A DNA stretch of 64,000 bases from Microbacterium pseudoresistens (GTDB lineage: Bacteria; Actinomycetota; Actinomycetes; Actinomycetales; Microbacteriaceae): NCBI RefSeq assembly GCF_013409745.1, contig NZ_JACCBH010000001.1, positions 1,674,001-1,738,000 of the forward strand. Reading direction: 5' to 3'. The notes under the pieces are model-generated. The model was not told where the DNA came from. It was given only the letters and a program-made list of their open reading frames with translations, and ran no database searches. A program made the position numbers and the translations under genes. Shown here piece by piece: positions 1 to 9,926 of the stretch. Each line of letters begins with the position of its first letter. Within the stretch, counting starts at the first letter, position 1.

Positions 1-65
1 AGAAAACCACGACCTGCATGAGAAACGCCCTTCGGCGTGGCTCCTCATGCAGACCGTGGTTCGTC
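1..65. repeat. 65-bp four-unit palindromic element, copy 1 (left of coaA)
   Basis: Four 8-base units lie exactly 19 bases apart at 1, 20, 39 and 58. The first two read AGAAAACC and GAGAAACG; the last two read GGCTCCTC and GGTTCGTC, which are imperfect reverse complements. The spacers also pair: arms 5-22 and 44-61 match at 16 of 18 positions, with a small inner stem at 25-29/34-38. A second copy with the same 19-base spacing sits at 1289-1353, on the other side of coaA. The element may start before the window. Confidence 0.6.
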
Positions 66-312
66 GGGCGCGATGCCTCCGCGTCAGTTCGCCGGGTAGC
101 CCGACGAGGCGAGCACGCCGCGACCGCCGTCGACGCCGTCGGCGGCCACGCTGACCTGACCCGCCACAGGGTTGCGCGGGGTGGGCGTGCCGGGCGTGAA
201 CGGAGGACGCTCCGCTCGGGTGCCCCGGATGGTCCCTGCCGCGGCATGGTGAGGGCGGAGTGGGGCACCCGAATCGGGTGCCCGAGCGCTCGGGTCATGG
301 GCGGCACGCGGA
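66..312. other. Upstream non-coding stretch before coaA
   Basis: I see no convincing gene here. Open frames on both strands are arginine- or proline-rich and look like high-GC shadows. A minus-strand frame stays open through the stretch and ends with a TGA near 83, but it lacks a supported start. The gene that precedes coaA must end before the window. Confidence 0.4.
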
Positions 313-318
313 TACGAT
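313..318 (+). promoter_or_regulatory. -10 box of leaderless coaA promoter
   Basis: TACGAT is followed by 7 bases and then GTG, so transcription would begin at or next to the start codon. There is no Shine-Dalgarno sequence, which supports GTG 326 over ATG 317 or 260. Confidence 0.6.
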
Positions 319-325
319 GGGGCGC

Positions 326-1267
326 GTGACCTCAGAGCCGAACGCGACCCTGTCGCCCTACCGTCGCATCGACCGTGCGGACTGGGCGAGGCTGGCCGCC
401 GATCTCGATCAGCCGCTCACCGAGACCGAGGTCGTCGAATTGCGCGGCCTCGGCGACCGGCTCGACCTCGACGAGGTGCGCGAGGTGTATCTGCCGCTGA
501 GCCGGCTGCTGAGTCTTTACGCCACCTCCACCAAACGTCTGGGGGCCGCCACCAGCACATTCCTCAAAGAAGACGACGACACGACGCCGTTCGTGATCGG
601 CGTGGCCGGTTCGGTCGCGGTCGGAAAATCGACTATCGCCCGGCTGCTGCGCGAGCTCGTCAGCCGCTGGCCAGACACTCCCCGCGTCGAACTCGTCACC
701 ACCGACGGATTCCTCTATCCGAACGCCGAGCTCGAACGGCGCGGGCTCATGGAGCGCAAGGGCTTCCCCGAGTCGTACGACCGGCGTGCGCTCGTCGAGT
801 TCCTCACCGAGGTGAAGAGCGGCGCGCCCGAAGCCCGTGCCCCCTTCTACTCGCACATCCGCTACGACATCGTGCCCGATGCGACCGTCGTCGTGCGTCG
901 CCCCGACGTCGTCATCGTCGAAGGCCTCAACGTGCTGCAGCCGCCGCCCGTGCCCAACGACGTCGCCGTCAGCGACCTGTTCGACTTCTCCATCTACGTG
1001 GATGCCGATCCCGACCACATCGCTCAGTGGTACATCGACCGCTTCCTCGCCCTGCGCAAGGGCGCCTTCACCAACCCCACCTCGTACTTCAACGTCTTCG
1101 CGCACCTCACCGACGACGAGGCGCGGACCACCGCGCTCGGGTACTGGAACGAGATCAACATGCCGAACCTCGTCGAGAACGTCATGCCCACCAAACATCG
1201 CGCGACCCTCGTGCTCAACAAGGGGCTCGACCACGCGGTCGAGCACGTGGAGCTGCGCAAGCTGTAG
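326..1267 (+). CDS. coaA: Type I pantothenate kinase
   Basis: This cytoplasmic kinase phosphorylates pantothenate with ATP, the first and controlling step of coenzyme A synthesis. The protein is 313 aa, close to the roughly 316 aa of E. coli CoaA. The P-loop [12 protein letters not shown] lies at about residues 92-103, followed by the family's TTDGFLYPN and KGFPESYD segments and a conserved C-terminal half including [14 protein letters not shown] chose GTG 326 because it sits 7 bases after a TACGAT box; ATG 317 and ATG 260 are in frame but would translate promoter sequence. The gene is bracketed by two copies of a 65-bp palindromic element. GlmS lies downstream, so CoA and amino-sugar precursor genes are neighbours. 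Confidence 0.95.
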   Translation: MTSEPNATLSPYRRIDRADWARLAADLDQPLTETEVVELRGLGDRLDLDEVREVYLPLSRLLSLYATSTKRLGAATSTFLKEDDDTTPFVIGVAGSVAVGKSTIARLLRELVSRWPDTPRVELVTTDGFLYPNAELERRGLMERKGFPESYDRRALVEFLTEVKSGAPEARAPFYSHIRYDIVPDATVVVRRPDVVIVEGLNVLQPPPVPNDVAVSDLFDFSIYVDADPDHIAQWYIDRFLALRKGAFTNPTSYFNVFAHLTDDEARTTALGYWNEINMPNLVENVMPTKHRATLVLNKGLDHAVEHVELRKL

Positions 1268-1288
1268 CGGCGCTGACGGGCCGCCGCT

Positions 1289-1353
1289 GAGAAACCGCCT
1301 ACTGCGCGAGAAACCACCGCAGGAGTGGTTTCTGAGACGGAACATGGTTTCTC
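1289..1353. repeat. 65-bp four-unit palindromic element, copy 2 (right of coaA)
   Basis: GAGAAACC occurs at 1289 and 1308, and its reverse complement as GGTTTCTG at 1327 and GGTTTCTC at 1346. All four are exactly 19 bases apart with 11-base spacers. Units 2 and 3 form a perfect 9-bp stem (AGAAACCAC/GTGGTTTCT). It could act as the coaA terminator or be a mobile REP-like repeat. Confidence 0.65.
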
Positions 1354-1414
1354 GGATGTGGTGGCCGCGCTTGCCGGGTGACCGCGAGCTGTTGTGGCGA
1401 GAGCGGGCGGGGGA

Positions 1415-1420
1415 CAGACT
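1415..1420 (+). promoter_or_regulatory. -10 box of leaderless promoter for the Tat-secreted protein
   Basis: CAGACT, one base off TANNNT, is followed by 7 bases and the GTG start at 1428. Confidence 0.4.
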
Positions 1421-1427
1421 GAGGCGC

Positions 1428-1865
1428 GTGAACAGCGAAACCGAAGCAAAGCAGACAGGCGGCGTCTCTCGGCGCACCCTCGTGAAGGCTGGCGTGTGGG
1501 CCGTGCCCGTTGTGGCGGCCGCGGTGGCGGTTCCCGCGCAGGCCGCCTCCACGGTGACGTTCGCGCTGACGAACACCAGCAGCTTTTACGACCCCCTCTC
1601 TCCGGACCCCCTCTCGCCCCCGTACGACCTCTACCTCTCCGGTGATCTCTCCCGCACCGACGGGCAGCAGATCACGCAGGACTACGCGACCGTCGTGGCG
1701 ACGAACAGCGGTGACACCCGCACCTGGTATGTCTCGGGATCGACGAACTACAACCCGTATCCCTTCTCCACCTTCATCCACAACGTCTCGGGCGAGGCGA
1801 CGAGCTTCACACTCACCATCGACGGAGAAGTACTGGGACCGTTCCCGATCGATCCGCCGTTCTGA
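1428..1865 (+). CDS. Small Tat-exported protein of unknown function
   Basis: I do not recognise the mature protein. It is 145 aa and begins with a twin-arginine-type signal: SRRTLVK at residues 14-20, a hydrophobic stretch to about 36, and an AQA cleavage site near 39. The mature part of about 105 residues is Tyr/Ser/Thr-rich with alternating hydrophobic residues (VTFALTNTSS, TSFTLTIDG), suggesting a small extracellular beta-sandwich. A proline-rich PLSPDPLSPP segment follows the first strand. GTG 1428 was chosen because it gives the Tat signal and sits 7 bases after a -10-like CAGACT; upstream in-frame starts would run into coaA. It stands alone between coaA and glmS. Confidence 0.75.
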   Translation: MNSETEAKQTGGVSRRTLVKAGVWAVPVVAAAVAVPAQAASTVTFALTNTSSFYDPLSPDPLSPPYDLYLSGDLSRTDGQQITQDYATVVATNSGDTRTWYVSGSTNYNPYPFSTFIHNVSGEATSFTLTIDGEVLGPFPIDPPF

Positions 1866-1913
1866 CGCGGGTCGACGGCGGGTTCGTACGGACGCCTCGC
1901 AAATCGCGCGGAT

Positions 1914-1919
1914 TATTCT
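1914..1919 (+). promoter_or_regulatory. -10 box of leaderless glmS promoter
   Basis: TATTCT is followed by 7 bases and ATG 1927, whose next codon is the catalytic cysteine. This fixes both the start and the leaderless arrangement. Confidence 0.6.
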
Positions 1920-1926
1920 TGAGCCC

Positions 1927-3774
<1,848 letters not shown>

Positions 3775-3833
3775 GCTCGCGCCTGACCCTGGAATGCGGA
3801 ATCACGATATCGCGCGTGACCCCACGATCCGTC

Positions 3834-4655
3834 TCACCCCGCAGGGGTGGGGTCCATGGGCTCTGCGCCGCTTTCGAGTTCGAGGAACATGCGATACGCG
3901 CTCGGAGCGGCCATCTCTTCGGACAGTTGGCCCAGGAGGCCTGCGGCGCGCGCGAGGAGCGCGATTCCGCGGAGCAGTGAAGCGGGGATCCCTGCGTCGA
4001 GGAGAGCCGCCCCGCACACGCCTGCGCCGTTGAGAGGAAGGGTTCGGCCCAGCAGGTCCGGGTGAACGCGGCCGATCGCGGCAAAGAGCTCCAGATGGGG
4101 GCCGAAGCACTCGTTCTCTCGTGCGATCTGCATCATCCGCGCCGTCCGCGGATCGGCCTTCTTGTGGATGTGGTGACCGAGACCGGGCACGTGGCGACCT
4201 GCTGCGTGAGCCTCGGCGACTGCGTGGCTCGCCAGAGCGTCCCACTCACCAGAGGAACGAGGCAGCGTCCCACCATCGCGCTGCTGACGTTCCAGCGCGT
4301 CGCACAGGAACGCTCCCGTGTCCTGTGTGACGCCGAGGAACCTGGATCCGCCGCCGAGGAGGCCCGCGGCCAGCGCTCCCTGCACCGAGTCTGGCGCGGA
4401 AAGGTACGTCAGCCGGGTGACGATCGACGTCGGTGTCAGGCCATGATCGGCCAAGGCGACCAGGACCGCCTCGAACACCCGGGTCTGCCCTGGTGACGGC
4501 CGTCGTCGTGTGACGAGCCGGTAGCTCAGCTCGCCGAAGCCGACCTTGCCCATGAGATCCTGGGCAAGGTCATCGCCCAGGAGCGTGATCGAGGTCGGTG
4601 TCGAGTATCCCAGCGCCGTGGGGTACCTCGCGTCTGTAGACCTTGTCTCGTTCAT
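3834..4655 (-). CDS. Citryl-CoA-lyase-like protein (small citrate synthase family)
   Basis: This 273-aa protein belongs to the citrate synthase fold but is much shorter than true citrate synthase (about 400 aa), matching the small lyase branch related to the C-terminal part of ATP-citrate lyase. The diagnostic motif is PGLGHHIHKKADPRTARM, which carries the oxaloacetate/CoA-handling histidines and DPR. An N-terminal ALADHGLTPTS segment also fits the family. Such enzymes cleave or form citryl-type CoA thioesters (acyl-CoA plus an oxo-acid). The ATG overlaps the stop of the upstream CaiB-type transferase by ATGA, so the two are probably coupled: the transferase would make the CoA thioester and this protein would cleave it. 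The true substrate is unknown. It converges on glmS. Confidence 0.8.
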   Translation of the reverse strand: MNETRSTDARYPTALGYSTPTSITLLGDDLAQDLMGKVGFGELSYRLVTRRRPSPGQTRVFEAVLVALADHGLTPTSIVTRLTYLSAPDSVQGALAAGLLGGGSRFLGVTQDTGAFLCDALERQQRDGGTLPRSSGEWDALASHAVAEAHAAGRHVPGLGHHIHKKADPRTARMMQIARENECFGPHLELFAAIGRVHPDLLGRTLPLNGAGVCGAALLDAGIPASLLRGIALLARAAGLLGQLSEEMAAPSAYRMFLELESGAEPMDPTPAG

Positions 4656-5821
4656 CGTCTGTCCCTCTCTTCGGCGTTCTGCAACCAGCGCCTGACCTCG
4701 GTTCCGTGCTCGTCGAGCTGAGGAGGAGCGAGGTCGTAGCGGTGCGCGGCGGTGGAGAACCTGATCGGGTTGCGGGCGGTCGGCACGGCGGACTCGCCGT
4801 GCCCCGCCATGACGACCGGAGCGAGGCCCACCTTCTCCGCGAAGGCGAAGCCTCCGTCGATCGTGTTTATCGGTCCGCAGGGGACGCCCTGTGACATCAG
4901 TGCCTCGAACCATTCTTCGGCAGACCGCGTCGCGAGGAGCTCCACCAGCAGTGGGCGCAGTGATTCTCTATGCGCAGTGCGTGACTCGTTGGATGCGTAC
5001 TCGGGCCGCGCCGCCAGTTCGGGCGCTCCCAGCGTTTCGCAAAGCCGGTGGAACTGCCGATCGTTCGCCGCGGCAATGATCAGTTCGCCGTTCTTCGTGG
5101 GCAGCGGCTCGTAGGGAAAGACGCTGGGGTGCGCGTTACCCATCCGGTAGGGAACGACTCCGCCCGCGATGTACGCGGAGCTGTGATTTGCCAGCACGCT
5201 CAGCGCCGAGCTGAGGAGGTTGACCTCGATGTGCTGTCCCGCACCGGTGGTTTGACATCCGTGAAGCGCTGCGAGGATCCCGATCAGGGCATGATTGCCC
5301 GCCGCGACGTCGAAGACCGAGACGCCGGAGCGGTACGCGGGCCCATCATGATCGCCGGTGAGGCTCATCAGGCCGGAGATGCTCTGCACGATCAGGTCAT
5401 AGCCCGGGAGGTCGCGGCCACCGTCGGGGCCGAACCCGCTGATAGAGGCGTAGACGATGCGCTCGTTCATGGCCCGGACGGAGTCGTAGTCGAGCCCGAA
5501 CTTGGCCATTCCGCCGGGCTTCATGTTCTCGACCAGGATGTCGGCACGAGCTGCGAGACGCTGGGCGAGTCGGCGGTCCTCGGGGTCGGTCAGATCCAGG
5601 ACGACCGAACGCTTGCCCCTGTTCACCGCGAGGTAATAGGTCGATCGTTCCTCGCGCACTGGAGGCTTCCACCCGCGCGTCTCATCGCCGCCGGGGGACT
5701 CGACCTTGATGACCTCGGCGCCCAGATCGGCGAGCATCATCGTCGCGTACGGACCTGCGAGAACGCGCGAGAAATCGGCAACGAGCAATCCATCGAGAGG
5801 AGGGGCGCTTGGAGACGTCAT
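4652..5821 (-). CDS. CaiB/BaiF family (class III) CoA-transferase, first copy
   Basis: This 389-aa enzyme is predicted to move CoA between an acyl-CoA donor and a carboxylic acid. It shows the class III hallmarks: LLVADFSRVLAGPYATMMLADLGAEVIKVE at the N-terminus, RGKRSVVLDL, ADILVENMKPGG containing the catalytic aspartate region, then ISGFGPDGG and GYDLIVQSISGLMSLTG. The start has an AAGGA site 8 bases upstream. Its end overlaps the citryl-CoA-lyase-like gene. A perfect GGACA-GA-TGTCC palindrome about 28 bases before the start suggests control by the divergent-acting IclR regulator next door. The partner acid is not identifiable from sequence; the TRAP transporter suggests an imported carboxylate. 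Confidence 0.9.
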   Translation of the reverse strand: MTSPSAPPLDGLLVADFSRVLAGPYATMMLADLGAEVIKVESPGGDETRGWKPPVREERSTYYLAVNRGKRSVVLDLTDPEDRRLAQRLAARADILVENMKPGGMAKFGLDYDSVRAMNERIVYASISGFGPDGGRDLPGYDLIVQSISGLMSLTGDHDGPAYRSGVSVFDVAAGNHALIGILAALHGCQTTGAGQHIEVNLLSSALSVLANHSSAYIAGGVVPYRMGNAHPSVFPYEPLPTKNGELIIAAANDRQFHRLCETLGAPELAARPEYASNESRTAHRESLRPLLVELLATRSAEEWFEALMSQGVPCGPINTIDGGFAFAEKVGLAPVVMAGHGESAVPTARNPIRFSTAAHRYDLAPPQLDEHGTEVRRWLQNAEERDRR

Positions 5822-5848
5822 GCACTTTTTCCTTGAGTTTCACTATGC

Positions 5849-5860
5849 GGACAGATGTCC
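5849..5860. promoter_or_regulatory. Candidate IclR operator upstream of the CoA-transferase operon
   Basis: GGACAGATGTCC is a 5-bp inverted repeat around GA. The same GGACA and TGTCC half-sites recur twice in the TRAP promoter at 6864-6899, which is why I link it to the IclR gene lying between the two promoters. Confidence 0.5.
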
Positions 5861-5919
5861 ATCATAGCTCAGATCGTGCAGAAGGTGACGAATCGCGTGG
5901 AAGGGGAATCGAGGCGCGG

Positions 5920-6729
5920 CTAGCGGGGAAGCTCGATCGCCGGCAGTGCGCCGAACCGAGCGAGATCTCCGCTGATCAGGCTCGCCGCACGCAGCACCAC
6001 CGGGAGATGCCGCTCGCGGAGGATGTCCAACGACGTCTCGGCGGCATGGGTGTTCACGTTCACTGCGGCGACGACGCGGCCGTCGCCGTCCCGGATCGGC
6101 GCCGCCACGGAACGGATTCCCAGCGCGAGGTACTCGTCGGCGATCGCCCACCCCTGTGCTCTGACCTCGCGAAGCCGCTGCGCGAGCTCGCCCTCCTCAG
6201 GCTGCCAGCGGGCCGTCACGCTGGCCCTGCTCGGTGTGCTCAACGCTTGGTGAAGCTCCTCCGGCGCAAGTGCGGCCAGTTGGACCATGCCCAGCGAGGT
6301 GGCCAGAGCGGGGAAGCGGGTTCCCAGTGACACAGCGAGGGTGACGATCTTGGGTACGGAGACACGAGCCACATACACGATGTCGGAGCCGTCCAGCTGT
6401 GCAATCGAGCACGATTCATTGGTCGTCTCCACCACTTGCTGCATGTGTGGCCTTGCCGCCTCCCACAGCTCCTGCGATGCGATGTAGGACAGGCCCAGGT
6501 CAAGGACGCGCGGAGTGAGGCGGAACCCGCCGTCCTCGGTGCGCACGTATCCGAGAGTCTCCAGCGTGAGGAGGATTCTGCGCGCCGTGGGACGTGCGAG
6601 GCCACTGGCGGTCGCGACCTCGGAGAGTGTCATCCGGGGTCGTGCCTGGCGGAAGCACTCGATCACTTCGAGGCCGCGTGCGAGCGCCTCGACGAAATCG
6701 GGTCCGGCACCTTCTCGTTCTCTCGACAT
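5920..6729 (-). CDS. IclR family transcriptional regulator
   Basis: This 269-aa regulator has the two-part IclR structure. A winged helix-turn-helix covers about residues 10-75 (EALARGLEVIECF, TLSEVATASGLARPTARRILLTLETLGYV). The C-terminal effector domain contains PHMQQVVETTNESCSIAQLDGSDIVYVAR and GIRSVAAPIRDGDGRVVAAVNV. Such proteins bind small aromatic or carboxylic acids and repress or activate nearby catabolic operons. It sits between the CoA-transferase/lyase pair (same strand, downstream) and the TRAP operon (divergent). Palindromic GGACA/TGTCC sites in both control regions are its most likely targets. No strong Shine-Dalgarno is seen, so the ATG at 6729 is likely but not proven. Confidence 0.9.
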   Translation of the reverse strand: MSREREGAGPDFVEALARGLEVIECFRQARPRMTLSEVATASGLARPTARRILLTLETLGYVRTEDGGFRLTPRVLDLGLSYIASQELWEAARPHMQQVVETTNESCSIAQLDGSDIVYVARVSVPKIVTLAVSLGTRFPALATSLGMVQLAALAPEELHQALSTPSRASVTARWQPEEGELAQRLREVRAQGWAIADEYLALGIRSVAAPIRDGDGRVVAAVNVNTHAAETSLDILRERHLPVVLRAASLISGDLARFGALPAIELPR

Positions 6730-6818
6730 TGCGTGCTCCCGTGATTCTGGCGAGTGATTCTCACAGCGTAGTGAACCTGTCGTCCGACCGACGGCAGGTC
6801 ATGTGATCTGGGTGTCGC

Positions 6819-6847
6819 TTGACAGGTTTCGGGACGCTTTGCATAAT
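6819..6847 (+). promoter_or_regulatory. Sigma-70-type promoter of the TRAP operon
   Basis: TTGACA at 6819-6824 and CATAAT at 6842-6847 are separated by 17 bases, a near-consensus promoter. Transcription should begin near 6854, just before the operator repeats. Confidence 0.75.
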
Positions 6848-6863
6848 GGGTCGCATTGGAAGA

Positions 6864-6899
6864 TGTCCATCAGGCGGACAGTTGTTCGATAGACTGTCC
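6864..6899. promoter_or_regulatory. Candidate IclR operators in the TRAP leader
   Basis: TGTCC (6864-6868) and GGACA (6876-6880) form one inverted repeat with a 7-base spacer. GGACAG (6876-6881) and CTGTCC (6894-6899) form a second with a 12-base spacer. They lie about 10-45 bases after the predicted transcription start, so binding there would block RNA polymerase. Confidence 0.5.
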
Positions 6900-6922
6900 C
6901 CTCAATCGAAAGGCGAGGCGCG

Positions 6923-8005
6923 ATGAAGCGAACCTCGATCACCCCCCTCCGTCGGATCGCTGTCGTCACCGGTCTCGTCACGGCGATGTTCGGACTTTCG
7001 GCCTGTGCGGACTCCGCGGGAGGGGATGCGGACGGCGAGATCACGAGCATCACTCTGCGACTGGCCGATGGCTACGCCGCGAGCCACTACTACTCTGTGG
7101 CGGGCGCGCAGTTCTTCATCGACAAGGTGGCGGAGCTCACAGACGGCGCGGTGACCATCGAGTACTACCCCGGCGGGCAGCTGGGCAAACCCACGGACAT
7201 GATCGACGTGCTCGATGAGGGAGTCGCCGACATCGCTTTCACCGCGCCCGGTTATCTGCCGTCGCAGATGCCGCTGTCCGGCGCCTTCTCACTGCCCCGA
7301 GTGCTTCCCGATGGTGACGTCGGGACTCTCGCGTACGCAGAGGTGATCGGCGATTCCGGTTCGGTGGTCTATCAGCGCGACTACGCCGACAACGGTTTGG
7401 TCCCGTTGTTCGCCGGCATCGCAGCCGACTACCAGGTGATGAGCGCCACAAGCGGGCTCGAGACTCCCGAAGCGCTTCATGGCCTCAGCGCGAGGTCGGC
7501 CGGTGGCACGATCGACCTCATCGTCAAGGCGCTGGGTGCCGAGCCGGTGCCCATAACGACCGGCGACATCTACGGCGCGCTTGAGGGCGGCATGGTGGAT
7601 GCGAACTTCCAGGGCCCTCCGGGAGCGGTGGGCGGATCTCTGCACGAGGTCGTGAAAGCGATCACGACCAACGGCAACTTCACGGCCTTCGTATCCGCGT
7701 GGACGATGAAGCAGGACGCCTTCGACGCGCTGCCCGTCGACGTGCAGTCGGCATTGCGGGAGGCCGGGGCGGCGACCTCCCAGAACCTCGCCGCTGTCGC
7801 CAATGGTGAGACTGCGAAGGCGATGGCGGCCTTCGAGGAAGCCGGTGTCACGCTCGTGACCTACTCCGATGCGCAGCTCGAGGAGCTGGACTCCGAGCTC
7901 TCCGTCGTGACGGAGCAGTGGCTCGCGGGCCTGGACGCCGGTCTCGCTGGAGAGGATGCGGTCGCGGAGATGAAGGACGCGGTCGCCGCCGCAGCGGAAA
8001 GCTGA
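6923..8005 (+). CDS. dctP: TRAP transporter substrate-binding lipoprotein (DctP family)
   Basis: The 360-aa protein is the extracytoplasmic solute receptor of a TRAP carboxylate importer. It starts with a lipoprotein signal ending in LSAC, giving a lipidated Cys28 that anchors it in this Gram-positive membrane. The mature part has the DctP/TAXI-like receptor pattern: ASHYYSVAGAQFFIDKVAELTDGAVTIEYYPGGQLG near the start, then a conserved GGTIDLIVKALGAEPVPIT segment and GALEGGMVDANFQGPPGAV. An AGGCGAGG site precedes the ATG. It is first in dctP-dctQ-dctM, directly downstream of the palindrome-bearing promoter. The family mostly binds organic acids; the ligand here is unknown. Gene symbol is by family only. 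Confidence 0.9.
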   Translation: MKRTSITPLRRIAVVTGLVTAMFGLSACADSAGGDADGEITSITLRLADGYAASHYYSVAGAQFFIDKVAELTDGAVTIEYYPGGQLGKPTDMIDVLDEGVADIAFTAPGYLPSQMPLSGAFSLPRVLPDGDVGTLAYAEVIGDSGSVVYQRDYADNGLVPLFAGIAADYQVMSATSGLETPEALHGLSARSAGGTIDLIVKALGAEPVPITTGDIYGALEGGMVDANFQGPPGAVGGSLHEVVKAITTNGNFTAFVSAWTMKQDAFDALPVDVQSALREAGAATSQNLAAVANGETAKAMAAFEEAGVTLVTYSDAQLEELDSELSVVTEQWLAGLDAGLAGEDAVAEMKDAVAAAAES

Positions 8006-8014
8006 ACGCGCACG

Positions 8015-8572
8015 ATGTCCATGACTCCTACTGCGACCCCCGTGTGGAGACGAGCCGAGACGGCCGCTCTGTTCCTCGATCGTGCCCTGCTGGTGATCGC
8101 AGGGTCGGCGATGGTGCTGGTGACGGCCACCATCGCACTGGGCACCGTGACCCGGTACTTCTTCAACACGGCGCTTCCGGGTACCCACGAGATCATCGAA
8201 ACCTACGGGCTGCCGCTGGTGGTCATGCTGGGCATGGGGTATACCTTCCGCGCGGGCGGGCATGTACGGATCACGCTGCTGACGAGGGCGCTCCCGCAGA
8301 GATGGCAGCGAGGTTTCGCCTATGTCGCCGGGGTGGCGAGTCTTATCGTGGCCATCGCGCTCACGTGGGGATCCGCTGCCCGTGCCGCCCGCGAGTACGC
8401 CAACGGCTCGGCCAGTGCCGGCCTGATGGCGCTGCCGCTTTGGATTGGTTACGTCGTCGTGGCTCTCGGCCTGCTGTCTCTGTGCCTCCTTGTATTCCTG
8501 GACCTGTTCAAGGTCCCTGCGAATTCATCCCAGTTCACAAGCACCGAAGAAGACCTCGACGCCGGCATCTGA
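8015..8572 (+). CDS. dctQ: TRAP transporter small permease (DctQ family)
   Basis: The 185-aa small membrane subunit pairs with DctM to form the sodium-driven TRAP permease. It has four hydrophobic segments at about residues 22-45, 60-80, 95-118 and 133-158, with the DctQ pattern TRYFFNTALPGTHEIIETYGLPLVVMLGMGYTFRAGGHVRIT. It lies 9 bases after dctP and 29 before dctM, so it is co-transcribed. No clear Shine-Dalgarno is seen; ATG 8015 is followed by a second ATG at 8021 that could also serve. Confidence 0.88.
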   Translation: MSMTPTATPVWRRAETAALFLDRALLVIAGSAMVLVTATIALGTVTRYFFNTALPGTHEIIETYGLPLVVMLGMGYTFRAGGHVRITLLTRALPQRWQRGFAYVAGVASLIVAIALTWGSAARAAREYANGSASAGLMALPLWIGYVVVALGLLSLCLLVFLDLFKVPANSSQFTSTEEDLDAGI

Positions 8573-8601
8573 GGCCGGGCCTTGAAAACGGATAGAACAC
8601 C

Positions 8602-9894
8602 ATGACCATCCTCATCCCCGTCATCCTGTTGCTCCTGCTCTTCCTACTCGGCATGCCGATCGCCCTGGCTCTCACGGCTGCGGGTCTGGTCGGGATCGTC
8701 ATGGTGACCGGAAATCTGCAGATCGTCCTCCAGGCGCTCGGATCCGAGCCCTACTCCACAGCGGCCGACTACGCGCTCACCACTATCCCCGCCTTCGTCT
8801 TCATGGCCTATCTCGCCGATCGCGCAGGACTCGCCGAAGACCTGTATCGGGCGGCCGAGAAATGGCTCGCGCCCATGCGCGGCGGACTGGCGGTCGCGAC
8901 GACCTTCGCGTCAGCCACGTTCGGAGCGATGTCCGGTGCGAGTACGGCTTCGGCGGCGGTCATGTCCCGCGTCGCCTACCCGAACATGCAACGGGCCGGA
9001 TACGACCGACGCTTGTCGACGGGAACCATTGCCATAGGCTCGACCCTGTCCTCGATCGTTCCCCCGAGCGTGGCGATGGTGGTGTTCTCCATCGCCACCG
9101 AGACCTCACTTCGTAGTCTCCTCCTCGCCGGCGTGCTGCCGGGAATAATCCTGGCCGTCCTCGTCGTCTTCGCCGTGACGATCTGGGTCCGCGTGCGGCC
9201 CGCGCTGGCGCCGCAGGTCGAGCGCCATCCGCTAAAGGTGCTGCTGGCCAGCCTGAAGCCGATCTGGCTCGGCGCGCTGGTGATCGTGATCCTGATGCTT
9301 CTGTTGTACGGCGGCTTCGCCACGCCCACCGAGATCGGTGCGGTTGGTGCGGTCGTCATTGGCCTCGTGGGCGTGCTTCGCGGCAAGATCCGCTGGGCCG
9401 AGTTCGTCCAGGCCGTCGAGAACACCCTGAGGACCACGGCGCTCATCTTCCTGATCATCATCGGGGCGGGGGTGTTCGGGCTCTACCTCACTCTCAGCCG
9501 GCTACCCCAGAACCTCGTCGCCTTCATCACCGACGCCGGGGTGGCCCCGTGGCTGGTCATCCTTCTCATCTGCGTCGGCTATCTCGTGCTCAGCATGTTC
9601 ATGGATGAGAATCCGCTGCTGTTGATCACGCTCCCGCTGACGTTCCCCCTGGTCCTCGCGCTCGGATTCGACCCGATCTGGTTCGGCGTCGTCACATTGC
9701 TGCTCGCGGCGATCGGCCTGGTCTGCCCGCCGGTGGGAATGTCGGCGTTCGTCGTGGCCTCCGCCTCGAGGGTGCCCGTGGATGTCGTCTATCGCGGCAC
9801 ACTCGTTCTCATGATTCCGATGCTGGTCTGCCTCGGGCTCGTCCTCCTGGTCCCGGACCTGTCGCTCTGGCTTCCGACATTGCTCAACCCCTAG
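8602..9894 (+). CDS. dctM: TRAP transporter large permease (DctM family)
   Basis: This 430-aa polytopic protein is the main transport subunit of the TRAP importer and belongs to the ion-transporter superfamily. It is hydrophobic throughout, with about 12 membrane segments and family motifs such as GMPIALALTAAGL, GAMSGASTASAAVMSRVAYPNM and IIPPSVAMVVFS-like text (SSIVPPSVAMVVFSI). Length is normal for DctM. It is the third gene of the transporter operon and is followed after 32 bases by the thiolase-fold gene, so uptake and catabolic genes are probably read together. Confidence 0.93.
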   Translation: MTILIPVILLLLLFLLGMPIALALTAAGLVGIVMVTGNLQIVLQALGSEPYSTAADYALTTIPAFVFMAYLADRAGLAEDLYRAAEKWLAPMRGGLAVATTFASATFGAMSGASTASAAVMSRVAYPNMQRAGYDRRLSTGTIAIGSTLSSIVPPSVAMVVFSIATETSLRSLLLAGVLPGIILAVLVVFAVTIWVRVRPALAPQVERHPLKVLLASLKPIWLGALVIVILMLLLYGGFATPTEIGAVGAVVIGLVGVLRGKIRWAEFVQAVENTLRTTALIFLIIIGAGVFGLYLTLSRLPQNLVAFITDAGVAPWLVILLICVGYLVLSMFMDENPLLLITLPLTFPLVLALGFDPIWFGVVTLLLAAIGLVCPPVGMSAFVVASASRVPVDVVYRGTLVLMIPMLVCLGLVLLVPDLSLWLPTLLNP

Positions 9895-9926
9895 ACCCAT
9901 CCATCCAGAGAAGAAAGATCCTCACC

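Noticed and set aside
83-250. Minus-strand reading ending RGVLASSGYPAN, which resembles a protein C-terminus
   Set aside because: No supported start was found and the frame stays open into coaA, so it is not distinguishable from a shadow.
18-329. A 103-aa plus-strand frame before coaA
   Set aside because: It is Arg-rich without pattern, begins inside a palindromic repeat, and covers the coaA promoter.
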